Source of the DNA: Comamonadaceae bacterium PBBC1
GTDB taxonomy: Bacteria > Pseudomonadota > Gammaproteobacteria > Burkholderiales > Burkholderiaceae_C
DNA length: 64,000 nt
Assembly (NCBI GenBank): GCA_002256145.1
Contig: NKIP01000014.1
Location: 1 to 64,000 of the forward strand
Reading direction: 5' to 3'
Part shown: positions 33,461 through 40,520 of the stretch, piece by piece
Position numbering within the stretch: position 1 is the stretch's first letter
Layout: each line of letters starts with the position of its first letter
Notes under the pieces: model-generated
The model's input: only the letters and a program-made list of their open reading frames with translations
Database searches by the model: none
Told to the model about the DNA's origin: nothing
Position numbers and translations under genes: made by a program

Positions 33461-33520
33461 AAAGGTGTCGAATTCGACCCCTTTGAAGTTGGGGTTGTTG
33501 AGAAAACCGCCAACCCATGA
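33446..33520 (+). pseudogene. Truncated 3' end of an unknown gene
   Basis: Immediately after the R2 repeat a frame with no start codon encodes FKGVEFDPFEVGVVEKTANP and stops in TGA at 33518. That stop overlaps the ATG of the next gene by 4 bp, as in the intact toxin-antitoxin pairs nearby. Upstream, the frame hits a stop inside the repeat. The simplest reading is that the first gene of a pair was cut away at the repeat, leaving its last ~20 codons. The family is not recognised. Confidence 0.35.
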
Positions 33521-33756
33521 AATCGCTCAAAGCAAAACTGCCCCCAGGCTTTCGGTTTGACCGCGAAGAAGCCAGCGAGCGCTCCGAGCCCGGCCAACAA
33601 AGCGCCCAAGCAAACGCTGAGGCCAGCGCAGCACCCAGCGGCGGACTGGCAATGGCGCTTCGCATCCACCAAAGATTCAAAGGCATGGGCATCGACAAGC
33701 TGCCCATCCCCGAACGGACAATTTCACGCCCCGTGCCCTGCTTTGGGCAAAACTGA
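33517..33756 (+). CDS. Small hypothetical protein, probable orphan of a toxin-antitoxin pair
   Basis: A 79-aa product starting MKSLKAKLPPGFRFDREEASERSE, followed by an Ala/Ser/Gln-rich middle and a C-terminal part LAMALRIHQRFKGMGIDKLPIPERT. I do not recognise the family. Its ATG overlaps the stop of the truncated upstream frame, so it was probably the second gene of a two-gene unit whose first gene is lost. There is no good ribosome-binding site, consistent with former translational coupling. Confidence 0.45.
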   Translation: MKSLKAKLPPGFRFDREEASERSEPGQQSAQANAEASAAPSGGLAMALRIHQRFKGMGIDKLPIPERTISRPVPCFGQN

Positions 33757-33827
33757 CCATCGCAAAAAGAGAAACAAGCGACCATTTGCGTGACCCCACG
33801 AAATTGATCTGGCGAACAAGCCCCCCT

Positions 33828-34424
33828 ATGCAGCCCATCACATCCATTAAAGCCCTTTGGCAAGAAGCTACAACAGACCCTGAATTTGGGTTTGCGCTCA
33901 AAGCCCAAGATGTGCGCGTGGATCTGGCTGCAGCAGTGGCTCGTAGCGCGATACCGAAAAACCAATTGGCGGCCCAACTGGGATGGACAAGCGATCGACT
34001 TGAAAAAGCCCTGACGGGCAGCAGCGACCTCAGCCTCCAAACCATTTTTGCAATCACCCGTGCGCTGGGACTCGACATCAAGGTCGTGATCACGACACCC
34101 GATGCAACAAGCGCAACGGACGGCAAAACAAAAGAAAAAACAGATGCGCCGGAAATTTGCCCAGCTTGTGGCCTGGGGCAATTAACACGCTACATCGAAC
34201 GCGAAGAGGTCGAGAGCCATGGACGGACTTGGCGGGTACCGCTGCATTTTTCGGAATGCGACGCCTGCGGGGCAGAGTTAACGAACGCTGAGCAGTCCAG
34301 AGCCAACGTTGAAGCGATGAAAAAGATCGAACTCAAAGCAAAGCTGCACGCTTCAAACAATCGGGATCTGACCCCAATTAACCCCCAATTAACTGGCCAT
34401 GTGGACGAACAACTTGCCGCATAG
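33828..34424 (+). CDS. HTH and zinc-finger (MqsA/YgiT-like) protein with repeat-derived C-terminus
   Basis: From the ATG at 33828 the product is 198 aa. Residues ~35-95 form an XRE-like helix-turn-helix (AIPKNQLAAQLGWTSDRLEKAL … LQTIFAITRALGLDIKVVI). Residues ~105-165 carry the YgiT/MqsA zinc-finger pattern CPACG … SECDACGAELTNAEQS. MqsA normally continues into a second HTH domain after this block. Here the frame enters repeat R3 and ends NNRDLTPIN plus a short tail, so the normal C-terminus is missing. Probably a truncated antitoxin. No toxin partner lies next to it. Confidence 0.65.
   Translation: MQPITSIKALWQEATTDPEFGFALKAQDVRVDLAAAVARSAIPKNQLAAQLGWTSDRLEKALTGSSDLSLQTIFAITRALGLDIKVVITTPDATSATDGKTKEKTDAPEICPACGLGQLTRYIEREEVESHGRTWRVPLHFSECDACGAELTNAEQSRANVEAMKKIELKAKLHASNNRDLTPINPQLTGHVDEQLAA
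34355..34393 (+). repeat. Cassette-array direct repeat R3 (inside the 3' end of a reading frame)
   Basis: AAACAATCGGGATCTGACCC continues CAATTAAC and is followed by a partial second CCCCAATTAAC. It is translated as NNRDLTPIN at the end of the gene at 33828-34424. The same peptide is produced from R5 by another gene. Confidence 0.9.
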
Positions 34425-34460
34425 TAGGATTCAATCCTTCTTGATCAACGGGCTGCACCC

Positions 34461-34730
34461 ATGCGAACCACACAACAAATGAGCATCACGCTGCCCAATG
34501 ACATGGCCGACGCAGTCAAGGCCAGAGTTCGCATGGGCGATTACGCTAGCGAAAGTGAAGTCATTCGCGAAGGTCTTCGGGCGCTAATGGCACGAGAACG
34601 CGCTTTAGAAAGTTGGTTGCATCAGCAAGTTGGGCCAGCTTTCGACGCCATTCAGGCAGATCCATCTCGCGGCCTGAGTGCAGACCAAGTTCGTGCGCAT
34701 CTGGCCACCCGTTTCAACAAGCCAGCGTGA
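34461..34730 (+). CDS. parD: ParD-like antitoxin
   Basis: An 89-aa ribbon-helix-helix protein. MSITLPNDMADAVKARVRMGDYASESEVIREGLRALMARE is the ParD/CC2985 N-terminal DNA-binding part, and the C-terminal LSADQVRAHLATRFNK binds the toxin. It represses its own operon and neutralises ParE. The stop TGA overlaps the parE GTG start by 4 bp. It is flanked by repeats R3 and R4. Confidence 0.92.
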   Translation: MRTTQQMSITLPNDMADAVKARVRMGDYASESEVIREGLRALMARERALESWLHQQVGPAFDAIQADPSRGLSADQVRAHLATRFNKPA

Positions 34731-35053
34731 CCCACCGAGTCATTTTCAGCCCGGAAGCACTGCAGCAACTGAGTGACTTGCTCGACTACATTGCCCGTCG
34801 TGCATCACCGGCCATTGCCATGGCTTACACCGATGGCATCGTCAGTTATTGTGAAAGTTTGTCCACATTTCCGCAGCGGGGTACTCGACGCGATGACGTG
34901 CGTCCAGGCTTGCGGATCACAAACTACAAGAAAAGAGCAGTGATCGCATTCGCAGTCACTAACGAAGAGGTCTTTATCCTGGGTGTTTTTTACGGTGGTC
35001 AGGATTATGAAAGCCTGCTGCAAGACGAAGCCGACAACAACACCGCCCACTGA
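34727..35053 (+). CDS. parE: ParE-family toxin
   Basis: A 108-residue RelE/ParE-fold toxin. VIFSPEALQQLSDLLDYIARRASPAIAMAYTDGIVSYCESLSTFPQRGTRRDDVRPGLRITNYKKRAVIAFAVTNEEVFILGVFYGGQDYESLL shows the conserved ParE blocks, of which FPQRGTRRDDVRPGLR and the GVFYGG strand are most diagnostic. ParE toxins usually poison DNA gyrase. The GTG at 34727 (GTGA overlap with parD) gives the standard length; the frame upstream lies inside parD. Confidence 0.9.
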   Translation: MTHRVIFSPEALQQLSDLLDYIARRASPAIAMAYTDGIVSYCESLSTFPQRGTRRDDVRPGLRITNYKKRAVIAFAVTNEEVFILGVFYGGQDYESLLQDEADNNTAH

Positions 35054-35076
35054 CAAACGCACACTCCGCTTTTCTT

Positions 35077-35092
35077 CCCGGGCTAGCCCGGG
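35077..35092. repeat. 16-bp perfect palindrome after parE
   Basis: CCCGGGCTAGCCCGGG is a perfect palindrome 24 bp after the parE stop. It has no T-run after it. It may be the end of the parDE transcript, a recombination site, or a scar between parDE and the DUF433 fragment. Confidence 0.5.
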
Positions 35093-35098
35093 GACCAT

Positions 35099-35196
35099 CC
35101 TTGATACAAACATTGGAAGACTACCCCGAGTTGACCCAAGAGGACGTTTTGGCAGTTCTCTACTATGTAGCGGATCGTGAACATCCGGTCTTTTAA
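35099..35196 (+). pseudogene. 3' fragment of a DUF433 antitoxin gene
   Basis: The frame encodes TLEDYPELTQEDVLAVLYYV and then ADREHPVF before a stop that is formed by the start of repeat R4 (TTTTAAACAATCGGG). It matches the C-terminus of the intact DUF433 gene at 36833-37051 (ILEDFPELTQEDVLAVLSYA, then ADREHQVF) with only a few changes. The 5' two thirds and the PIN-like partner are missing. This is a broken duplicate cut on its 3' side exactly at the repeat. Confidence 0.8.
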
Positions 35197-35222
35197 ACAA
35201 TCGGGATCTGACCCCAATTAAC
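35195..35222 (+). repeat. Cassette-array direct repeat R4
   Basis: AAACAATCGGGATCTGACCC followed by CAATTAAC. It supplies the stop codon region of the DUF433 fragment upstream, and the next gene starts only 6 bp after it. Confidence 0.92.
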
Positions 35223-35227
35223 AACGC

Positions 35228-35932
35228 ATGATCAACATCAGCTACCAACCCGATCCAGACACTTTGCGTGCATCGCAAGGGTGGGGGCGCTGCATGCTTA
35301 CCATTGAGCAGCGTGCCTTCTGGCACGACGGCACCGCGCAGACCGCTGCGCCATTGTTGTGGACCTGGGTTGATCTGCTTGACCACCTTGGACGCTACTG
35401 GCTCGACATCCACACCGAAGCCGACTGGACCCATGATCGAATGGCCAGCGCCATGCGAGAAGGTAAAGATTTCTGGGCACTGGCGGAAGAAGACTGGGCA
35501 AACATGCCAGCACAAGTGGCGGACAAAGAAGAAGACCAGCTGCTGCAATTCATCCGACCGCGCAACTTGGCACACGCCCTGCAAGGACTGAACTTGCCCG
35601 CTTTGTACTGTTACCGCCAGGGCACAGACATGCTCATTTGTCCAGAAGGCAAGCCCCCACTGCACATAAAGTGCCACAACTTTGCGCAAATGCTGGAAAA
35701 GCTGGGCGATCAAATTGACCAGGGCATCGGCCAAACCACACACTCACGCGCCCAAGATGCTCAGCGCAACTGGCGCAATCGCAACCTAAAAACCAAAAAT
35801 TGCGACAAACCTAGATCGCTACTGGGCAGAGCGCAAAACAATCGGGATCTGACCCCAATTAATTGTGCAATCGCGCACGACCAACAGCCGCAACAAAGTG
35901 CAGGACAAGGCGTGAACCATGAGGCGCGATAA
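35228..35932 (+). CDS. Hypothetical protein with repeat-derived C-terminus (possible truncated toxin-antitoxin-type protein)
   Basis: The frame encodes 234 residues. The first ~180 (MINISYQPDPDTLRASQGWG …, WTWVDLLDHLGRYWLDI) look like a real protein domain. From memory they resemble the N-terminal part of some large ImmA/IrrE-type proteins, but no HExxH motif is present, so I do not assign a function. The ATG lies 6 bp after repeat R4 with no ribosome site, and the frame runs through repeat R5 (NNRDLTPIN) before stopping. Both ends thus touch repeats, suggesting a gene trimmed on one or both sides. Whether it is expressed is uncertain. Confidence 0.5.
   Translation: MINISYQPDPDTLRASQGWGRCMLTIEQRAFWHDGTAQTAAPLLWTWVDLLDHLGRYWLDIHTEADWTHDRMASAMREGKDFWALAEEDWANMPAQVADKEEDQLLQFIRPRNLAHALQGLNLPALYCYRQGTDMLICPEGKPPLHIKCHNFAQMLEKLGDQIDQGIGQTTHSRAQDAQRNWRNRNLKTKNCDKPRSLLGRAQNNRDLTPINCAIAHDQQPQQSAGQGVNHEAR
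35835..35862 (+). repeat. Cassette-array direct repeat R5 (inside the 3' end of a reading frame)
   Basis: AAAACAATCGGGATCTGACC followed by CCAATTAA. It is read as NNRDLTPIN at the C-terminus of the gene at 35228-35932, exactly as R3 is in another gene. Confidence 0.92.
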
Positions 35933-35995
35933 ACTCGGGCCTTGGCCAGCCAGCCCTTCCGCCGCTTGGGTCCGCAATGCCAGCAGGAGCACACC

Positions 35996-36247
35996 ATGCA
36001 AATAGCCATAGAACTGCCTAACGACTTTGTCTCTTTTCTGGGGGCTAGCCAAGTTCAAAAGGAAATCAGCATTTCCTATGCACTGTGGCTGTATCAGCAA
36101 AGCCGCGTCACGTTGGCCAAAGCTGCCCAGATTGCTGGCGTAGACATTTATGAATTCATGAGCGTTTGTAAGGCAAACCACGTTCCAACGCTGGACATCA
36201 GCCCGGAAGATTTAGCGCAAGAATTGTCCGAACTTAAAACAGCATGA
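35996..36247 (+). CDS. UPF0175-family antitoxin
   Basis: An 83-aa protein: MQIAIELPNDFVSFLGASQV, then a helix with LWLYQQSRVTLAKAAQIAGVDIYEFMSVCKANHVP, the UPF0175 helix-turn-helix pattern. The ATG at 35996 is chosen because AGGAG lies 6 bp upstream (35985-35989). The stop overlaps the DUF3368 toxin start by 4 bp. UPF0175/DUF3368 is a recognised type II pair. The unit is bounded by R5 and R6. Confidence 0.85.
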   Translation: MQIAIELPNDFVSFLGASQVQKEISISYALWLYQQSRVTLAKAAQIAGVDIYEFMSVCKANHVPTLDISPEDLAQELSELKTA

Positions 36248-36720
36248 TTCTGGTTGCTGACGCCTCCGCACTCATAGCGCTTGCAACGTGTGATGGGCTT
36301 GAATGGCTCGAAAAACTCTTCGGTCAAGTTCTTGTACCCGAAACCGTGTTCTCTGAAGTTGCCATTTCAGACAAACCGCAGTCACTTCGGTTGAAAGCGT
36401 ACTTACAGGGCAAAGTGCGTCAAGTCGACATGAATGGTTACGTCTATCTTGACGCCTATGCCGACGCTGGTGAGACACAAGCCATGGTGCTTTACAAAGC
36501 AGTCAATGCTGACTACCTTTTGATTGACGACAAGCGTGGCCGTAAAGTTGCTCAGATTAACCAAATCAAAGTTGTTGGCTCGTTGGGTGTTCTTATTCAG
36601 GCCAAAAAAGCAGGTCTGATTGATCAAGTTAAGCCTCGGTTGGACCAAGTTGCACAAAGTCAAATTTTTATGGCACCAGCCTTAGTCAGCGCCGTACTGG
36701 CAATGGCTGGTGAACAGTAA
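36244..36720 (+). CDS. DUF3368 PIN-like toxin
   Basis: A 158-residue PIN-fold protein. MILVADASALIALATCDGLEWLEKLFGQVLVPETVFSEV supplies the first acidic residue (VADAS). DAGETQAMVLYKAVNADYLLIDDKRGRKVAQ carries the later acidic residues (GE near the middle, IDD). KVVGSLGVLIQAKKAGLI is the family's C-terminal motif. PIN domains are metal-dependent RNases. The partner is the UPF0175 gene upstream, with a 4-bp overlap. Confidence 0.88.
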   Translation: MILVADASALIALATCDGLEWLEKLFGQVLVPETVFSEVAISDKPQSLRLKAYLQGKVRQVDMNGYVYLDAYADAGETQAMVLYKAVNADYLLIDDKRGRKVAQINQIKVVGSLGVLIQAKKAGLIDQVKPRLDQVAQSQIFMAPALVSAVLAMAGEQ

Positions 36721-36738
36721 AGCGTTTCCCAACCCCTG

Positions 36739-36765
36739 AAAAATCGGGATCTGACCCCAATTAAC
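36739..36765 (+). repeat. Cassette-array direct repeat R6
   Basis: AAAAATCGGGATCTGACCCC followed by AATTAACG, 18 bp after the DUF3368 stop. It has AAAAAT in place of AACAAT at the left end. Confidence 0.9.
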
Positions 36766-36832
36766 GCAATGACCAAAGCGCAAACACGGGTTTGCTGCCA
36801 AAATGGTTTTCTTTAACACACACGGAGCGCAC

Positions 36833-37051
36833 ATGGATCGGATTACCTTGGAGCCTGGCAAACGCGGTGGTCGGCCTTGTATCAGAGGGTTACGCATCTC
36901 TGTGTACGACGTGCTGGCCATGCTCTCGAGCGGCATGTCGCAACAAGACATATTGGAAGACTTCCCTGAGTTGACCCAAGAGGACGTTCTGGCGGTTCTC
37001 TCCTATGCAGCGGATCGTGAACACCAGGTTTTTTCGTTCAAGGTGCAATGA
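36833..37051 (+). CDS. DUF433 antitoxin
   Basis: A 72-aa product: MDRITLEPGKRGGRPCIRGLRISVYDVLAMLSSGMSQQDILEDFPELTQEDVLAVLSYAADRE is a full DUF433 sequence with the typical GRPCIRG-R-V-D-L and ED-P-LT-ED motifs. The ATG at 36833 follows GGAG (36824-36827). The stop overlaps the DUF5615 gene by 4 bp. A broken duplicate of its 3' third lies at 35099-35196. Confidence 0.9.
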   Translation: MDRITLEPGKRGGRPCIRGLRISVYDVLAMLSSGMSQQDILEDFPELTQEDVLAVLSYAADREHQVFSFKVQ

Positions 37052-37383
37052 AACTCTTGCTCGACGAAAACCTCTCACGTCGTCTTGTCCCGTTTTTACA
37101 GCACGACTTTCTTGGCTCATCCCAGGTGGTTTTGTTGGGCATGGAGTCGGCTTCAGACAAAGAGGTTTGGCAACGTGCCAAAACAGATGGTTTTGTGATC
37201 GTGACCCGCGACGCTGATTTCCAAGAGTTATCCCTTGTATGGGGTGCTCCGCCGCAAGTGATTCGTCTGCGAACACCCAACCAATCCCGATCAGGCGTTT
37301 TGAAGCTGTTGCTCGACAACAAGTCAACCATTGAGTCCGCATTGGATTCAGAGGGCAAAGCCTCGATAGAGTTGATCGCTTAG
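37048..37383 (+). CDS. DUF5615 PIN-like toxin
   Basis: A 111-aa PIN-like protein. MKLLLDENLSRRLVPFL gives the first catalytic acidic pair (LDEN), and DKEVWQRAKTDGFVIVTRDADFQELSLVWGAPPQVIRLRTPNQS contains the TRDADF motif. These are the DUF5615 hallmarks. DUF433/DUF5615 pairs are a known type II layout; the protein is probably an RNase. It is the last gene of the array; the decayed repeat R7 follows. Confidence 0.9.
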   Translation: MKLLLDENLSRRLVPFLQHDFLGSSQVVLLGMESASDKEVWQRAKTDGFVIVTRDADFQELSLVWGAPPQVIRLRTPNQSRSGVLKLLLDNKSTIESALDSEGKASIELIA

Positions 37384-37400
37384 CACCAATAGCGAGCAAC

Positions 37401-37444
37401 AAACAAACGGTATCTGCCCCCAACAAGCGTTCCCCCCATTAACG
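37401..37444 (+). repeat. Decayed cassette-array repeat R7
   Basis: AAACAAACGGTATCTGCCCC is followed by CAACAAGCG and then CCCCCCATTAACG. Matching positions (AAACAA-CGG-ATCTG-CCCC, ATTAACG) show a degenerate copy, apparently double like R2 and R3. It is the right edge of the array, 150 bp before wbpA. Confidence 0.6.
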
Positions 37445-37595
37445 CCCTGCACACCGCGACATAACGCATCACTCAAGCCCACCCCGTGGGCGAAAGGCGT
37501 GGCACACGCCCTTTTAAAAAACCAACGCATCCCAAGCCGACGCCTGCCCAGACAGGCGCTGCCGCATTTCCGTTTTTCAAACGCTGTCACACACC

Positions 37596-38891
37596 ATGAG
37601 TCCCCAAAACAAAACCATCGCCATCATTGGCCTGGGCTACGTCGGCTTGCCGCTGGCCGTTGAATTTGGCAAACACCGCAGCACCATCGGGTTTGACATC
37701 AACCAGGCCCGCATCAACGAGTTGCAGTCTGGCCAAGACCACACCCTCGAATGCAGCCCCGAAGAACTGCACAGCGCCAGGCACCTTCGCTACAGCGCGA
37801 ACGCGGCCGACCTGCAAGCAGCGCAGATTTACATCGTCACCGTGCCCACTCCGGTGGACCAAGCCAACCGCCCAGACATGACGCCGCTCGTCAAAGCCAG
37901 CGAAACCGTGAGCAAAGTGCTCAAGGCGGGTGACATCGTCATTTACGAATCCACCGTCTACCCCGGTGCCACCGAAGAAGTGTGTGTACCCGTTCTCGAA
38001 AAGTTCAGCGGCCTCAAGTTCAACCAAGACTTTTTCTGCGGCTACAGCCCCGAGCGCATCAACCCCGGCGACAAAGTCAACACCCTCACCACCATCCAGA
38101 AAATCACCAGCGGCAGCACGCCCGCCGTGGCCGAAGAAGTGGACCAGCTCTACCGCCAAATCATCACCGCAGGCACCCACAAAGCCAGCAGCATCAAAGT
38201 GGCCGAAGCTGCCAAAGTGATCGAGAACAGCCAGCGCGACCTCAACATCGCTTTTGTCAACGAACTCTCGGTCATCTTCGAGCGCTTGGGCATCGACACC
38301 CTCGAAGTGCTCGAGGCCGCAGGCAGCAAATGGAACTTTTTGCCCTTTCGGCCCGGCATGGTCGGCGGCCACTGCATCGGCGTGGACCCTTACTACCTCA
38401 CCCACAAAGCCGAAGAGGTGGGCTACAACCCCCAAGTCATCCTGGCCGGGCGGCGCATCAACGACAACATGGCCCGCTACGTGGCCCGCAACACCATCAA
38501 ACTCATGCTCAAAAACGGCATGGACGTACCGCGCTGCCGCATCGGCATCCTGGGCATCACCTTCAAAGAAAACTGCCCCGACATCCGCAACAGCAAAGTT
38601 GTGGACATGGTGCGCGAATTCGAAGCCTGGGGCGCCACCGTCGTGGTCGCCGACAGCTGGGCCGACCCGCAAGAAGTGCAACACGAATACGGCTTGACCT
38701 TGGGTGAAGTCAGCCCCCAACAACCCGTTGACGCGCTCATTGTGGCCGTGGGCCACCACCAATACCGCAAAGCCACCGCCGCCGAACTGCGCCAGTACTG
38801 CCAAGGCACCAAACCCGTGCTGGCCGACGTCAAGAGCCTCTATAACCGCCACGAAGCCGCAGCCCAAGGCTTCACCGTGTTCCGTCTGTAA
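37596..38891 (+). CDS. wbpA: UDP-GlcNAc 6-dehydrogenase, WbpA/TviB-like
   Basis: A 431-aa UDP-sugar dehydrogenase of the UDP-Glc/GDP-Man family. IAIIGLGYVGLPLAVEFGK is the NAD-binding site, STVYPGATEEVCVPVLEK the second conserved block, and GGHCIGVDPYYLTHKAEEVGY contains the catalytic cysteine. The whole sequence fits the TviB/WbpA branch, which oxidises UDP-GlcNAc to UDP-GlcNAcA in two steps. With the next three genes it gives a route to UDP-2,3-diacetamido-2,3-dideoxyglucuronic acid. It is the first polysaccharide gene after the toxin-antitoxin array. Confidence 0.9.
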   Translation: MSPQNKTIAIIGLGYVGLPLAVEFGKHRSTIGFDINQARINELQSGQDHTLECSPEELHSARHLRYSANAADLQAAQIYIVTVPTPVDQANRPDMTPLVKASETVSKVLKAGDIVIYESTVYPGATEEVCVPVLEKFSGLKFNQDFFCGYSPERINPGDKVNTLTTIQKITSGSTPAVAEEVDQLYRQIITAGTHKASSIKVAEAAKVIENSQRDLNIAFVNELSVIFERLGIDTLEVLEAAGSKWNFLPFRPGMVGGHCIGVDPYYLTHKAEEVGYNPQVILAGRRINDNMARYVARNTIKLMLKNGMDVPRCRIGILGITFKENCPDIRNSKVVDMVREFEAWGATVVVADSWADPQEVQHEYGLTLGEVSPQQPVDALIVAVGHHQYRKATAAELRQYCQGTKPVLADVKSLYNRHEAAAQGFTVFRL

Positions 38892-39869
<978 letters not shown>

Positions 39870-39919
39870 AGCGCCCTTGCCATCGATATCCCTTCATTGC
39901 CAGCCAAGCGAAGCCACCC

Positions 39920-40507
39920 ATGACCACCACCATCCACCCCAGCGCCATCGTTGACGAAGGCGCACAAATCGGCGACGGCTCCCGCGTGTGGCACTTCGTG
40001 CACGTCTGCGGCGGCGCAAAAATCGGCCAAGGCGTGTCCCTGGGTCAAAACGTGTTCGTGGGCAACCAAGTCACCATTGGCGACCGCTGCAAAGTGCAAA
40101 ACAACGTCAGCGTGTACGACAACGTCACGCTGGAAGAGGGCGTCTTCTGCGGCCCCAGCATGGTGTTCACCAACGTGCACAACCCCCGCGCCCTGATTGA
40201 GCGCAAAAACGAATACCGCAACACCCTGGTCAAAAAGGGCGCCACCCTCGGTGCCAACTGCACCGTGGTCTGTGGTGTCACCATTGGCGAATATGCCTTT
40301 GTGGGCGCAGGCGCCGTGGTCAACAAAGACGTGAAACCCTACGCCCTCATGGTCGGCGTGCCCGCCCGGCAAATCGGCTGGATGAGCGAATTTGGCGAAC
40401 AAATTCCGCTGCCCCTGCAAGGCGAAGGCCAATACACCTGCCCCCACAGCGGCCAGGTTTATACCCTGCAAGCCAGCGGTCTGCACCCACAAAGCAACCC
40501 CGTCTAA
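39920..40507 (+). CDS. wbpD: Sugar N-acetyltransferase, WbpD/WlbB-like
   Basis: A 195-aa left-handed beta-helix acyltransferase with many hexapeptide repeats ([33 protein letters not shown] …). [44 protein letters not shown] is diagnostic of the WbpD/WlbB group. It acetylates the 3-amino group of UDP-GlcNAc3NA to give UDP-GlcNAc3NAcA, with acetyl-CoA as donor. It lies 50 bp after wbpB and 13 bp before wbpE. Confidence 0.92.
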   Translation: MTTTIHPSAIVDEGAQIGDGSRVWHFVHVCGGAKIGQGVSLGQNVFVGNQVTIGDRCKVQNNVSVYDNVTLEEGVFCGPSMVFTNVHNPRALIERKNEYRNTLVKKGATLGANCTVVCGVTIGEYAFVGAGAVVNKDVKPYALMVGVPARQIGWMSEFGEQIPLPLQGEGQYTCPHSGQVYTLQASGLHPQSNPV

Positions 40508-40520
40508 CGGAGCCAAGCCC

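Noticed and set aside
32085-37444. A classical integron cassette array
   Set aside because: The repeats are about 28 bp and lack the GTTRRRY/RYYYAAC core of attC sites; no tyrosine integrase is visible. The layout is similar but the sites are not.
32085-37444. A CRISPR array
   Set aside because: The repeats are 0.6-1.3 kb apart with genes between them; no short regular spacers.
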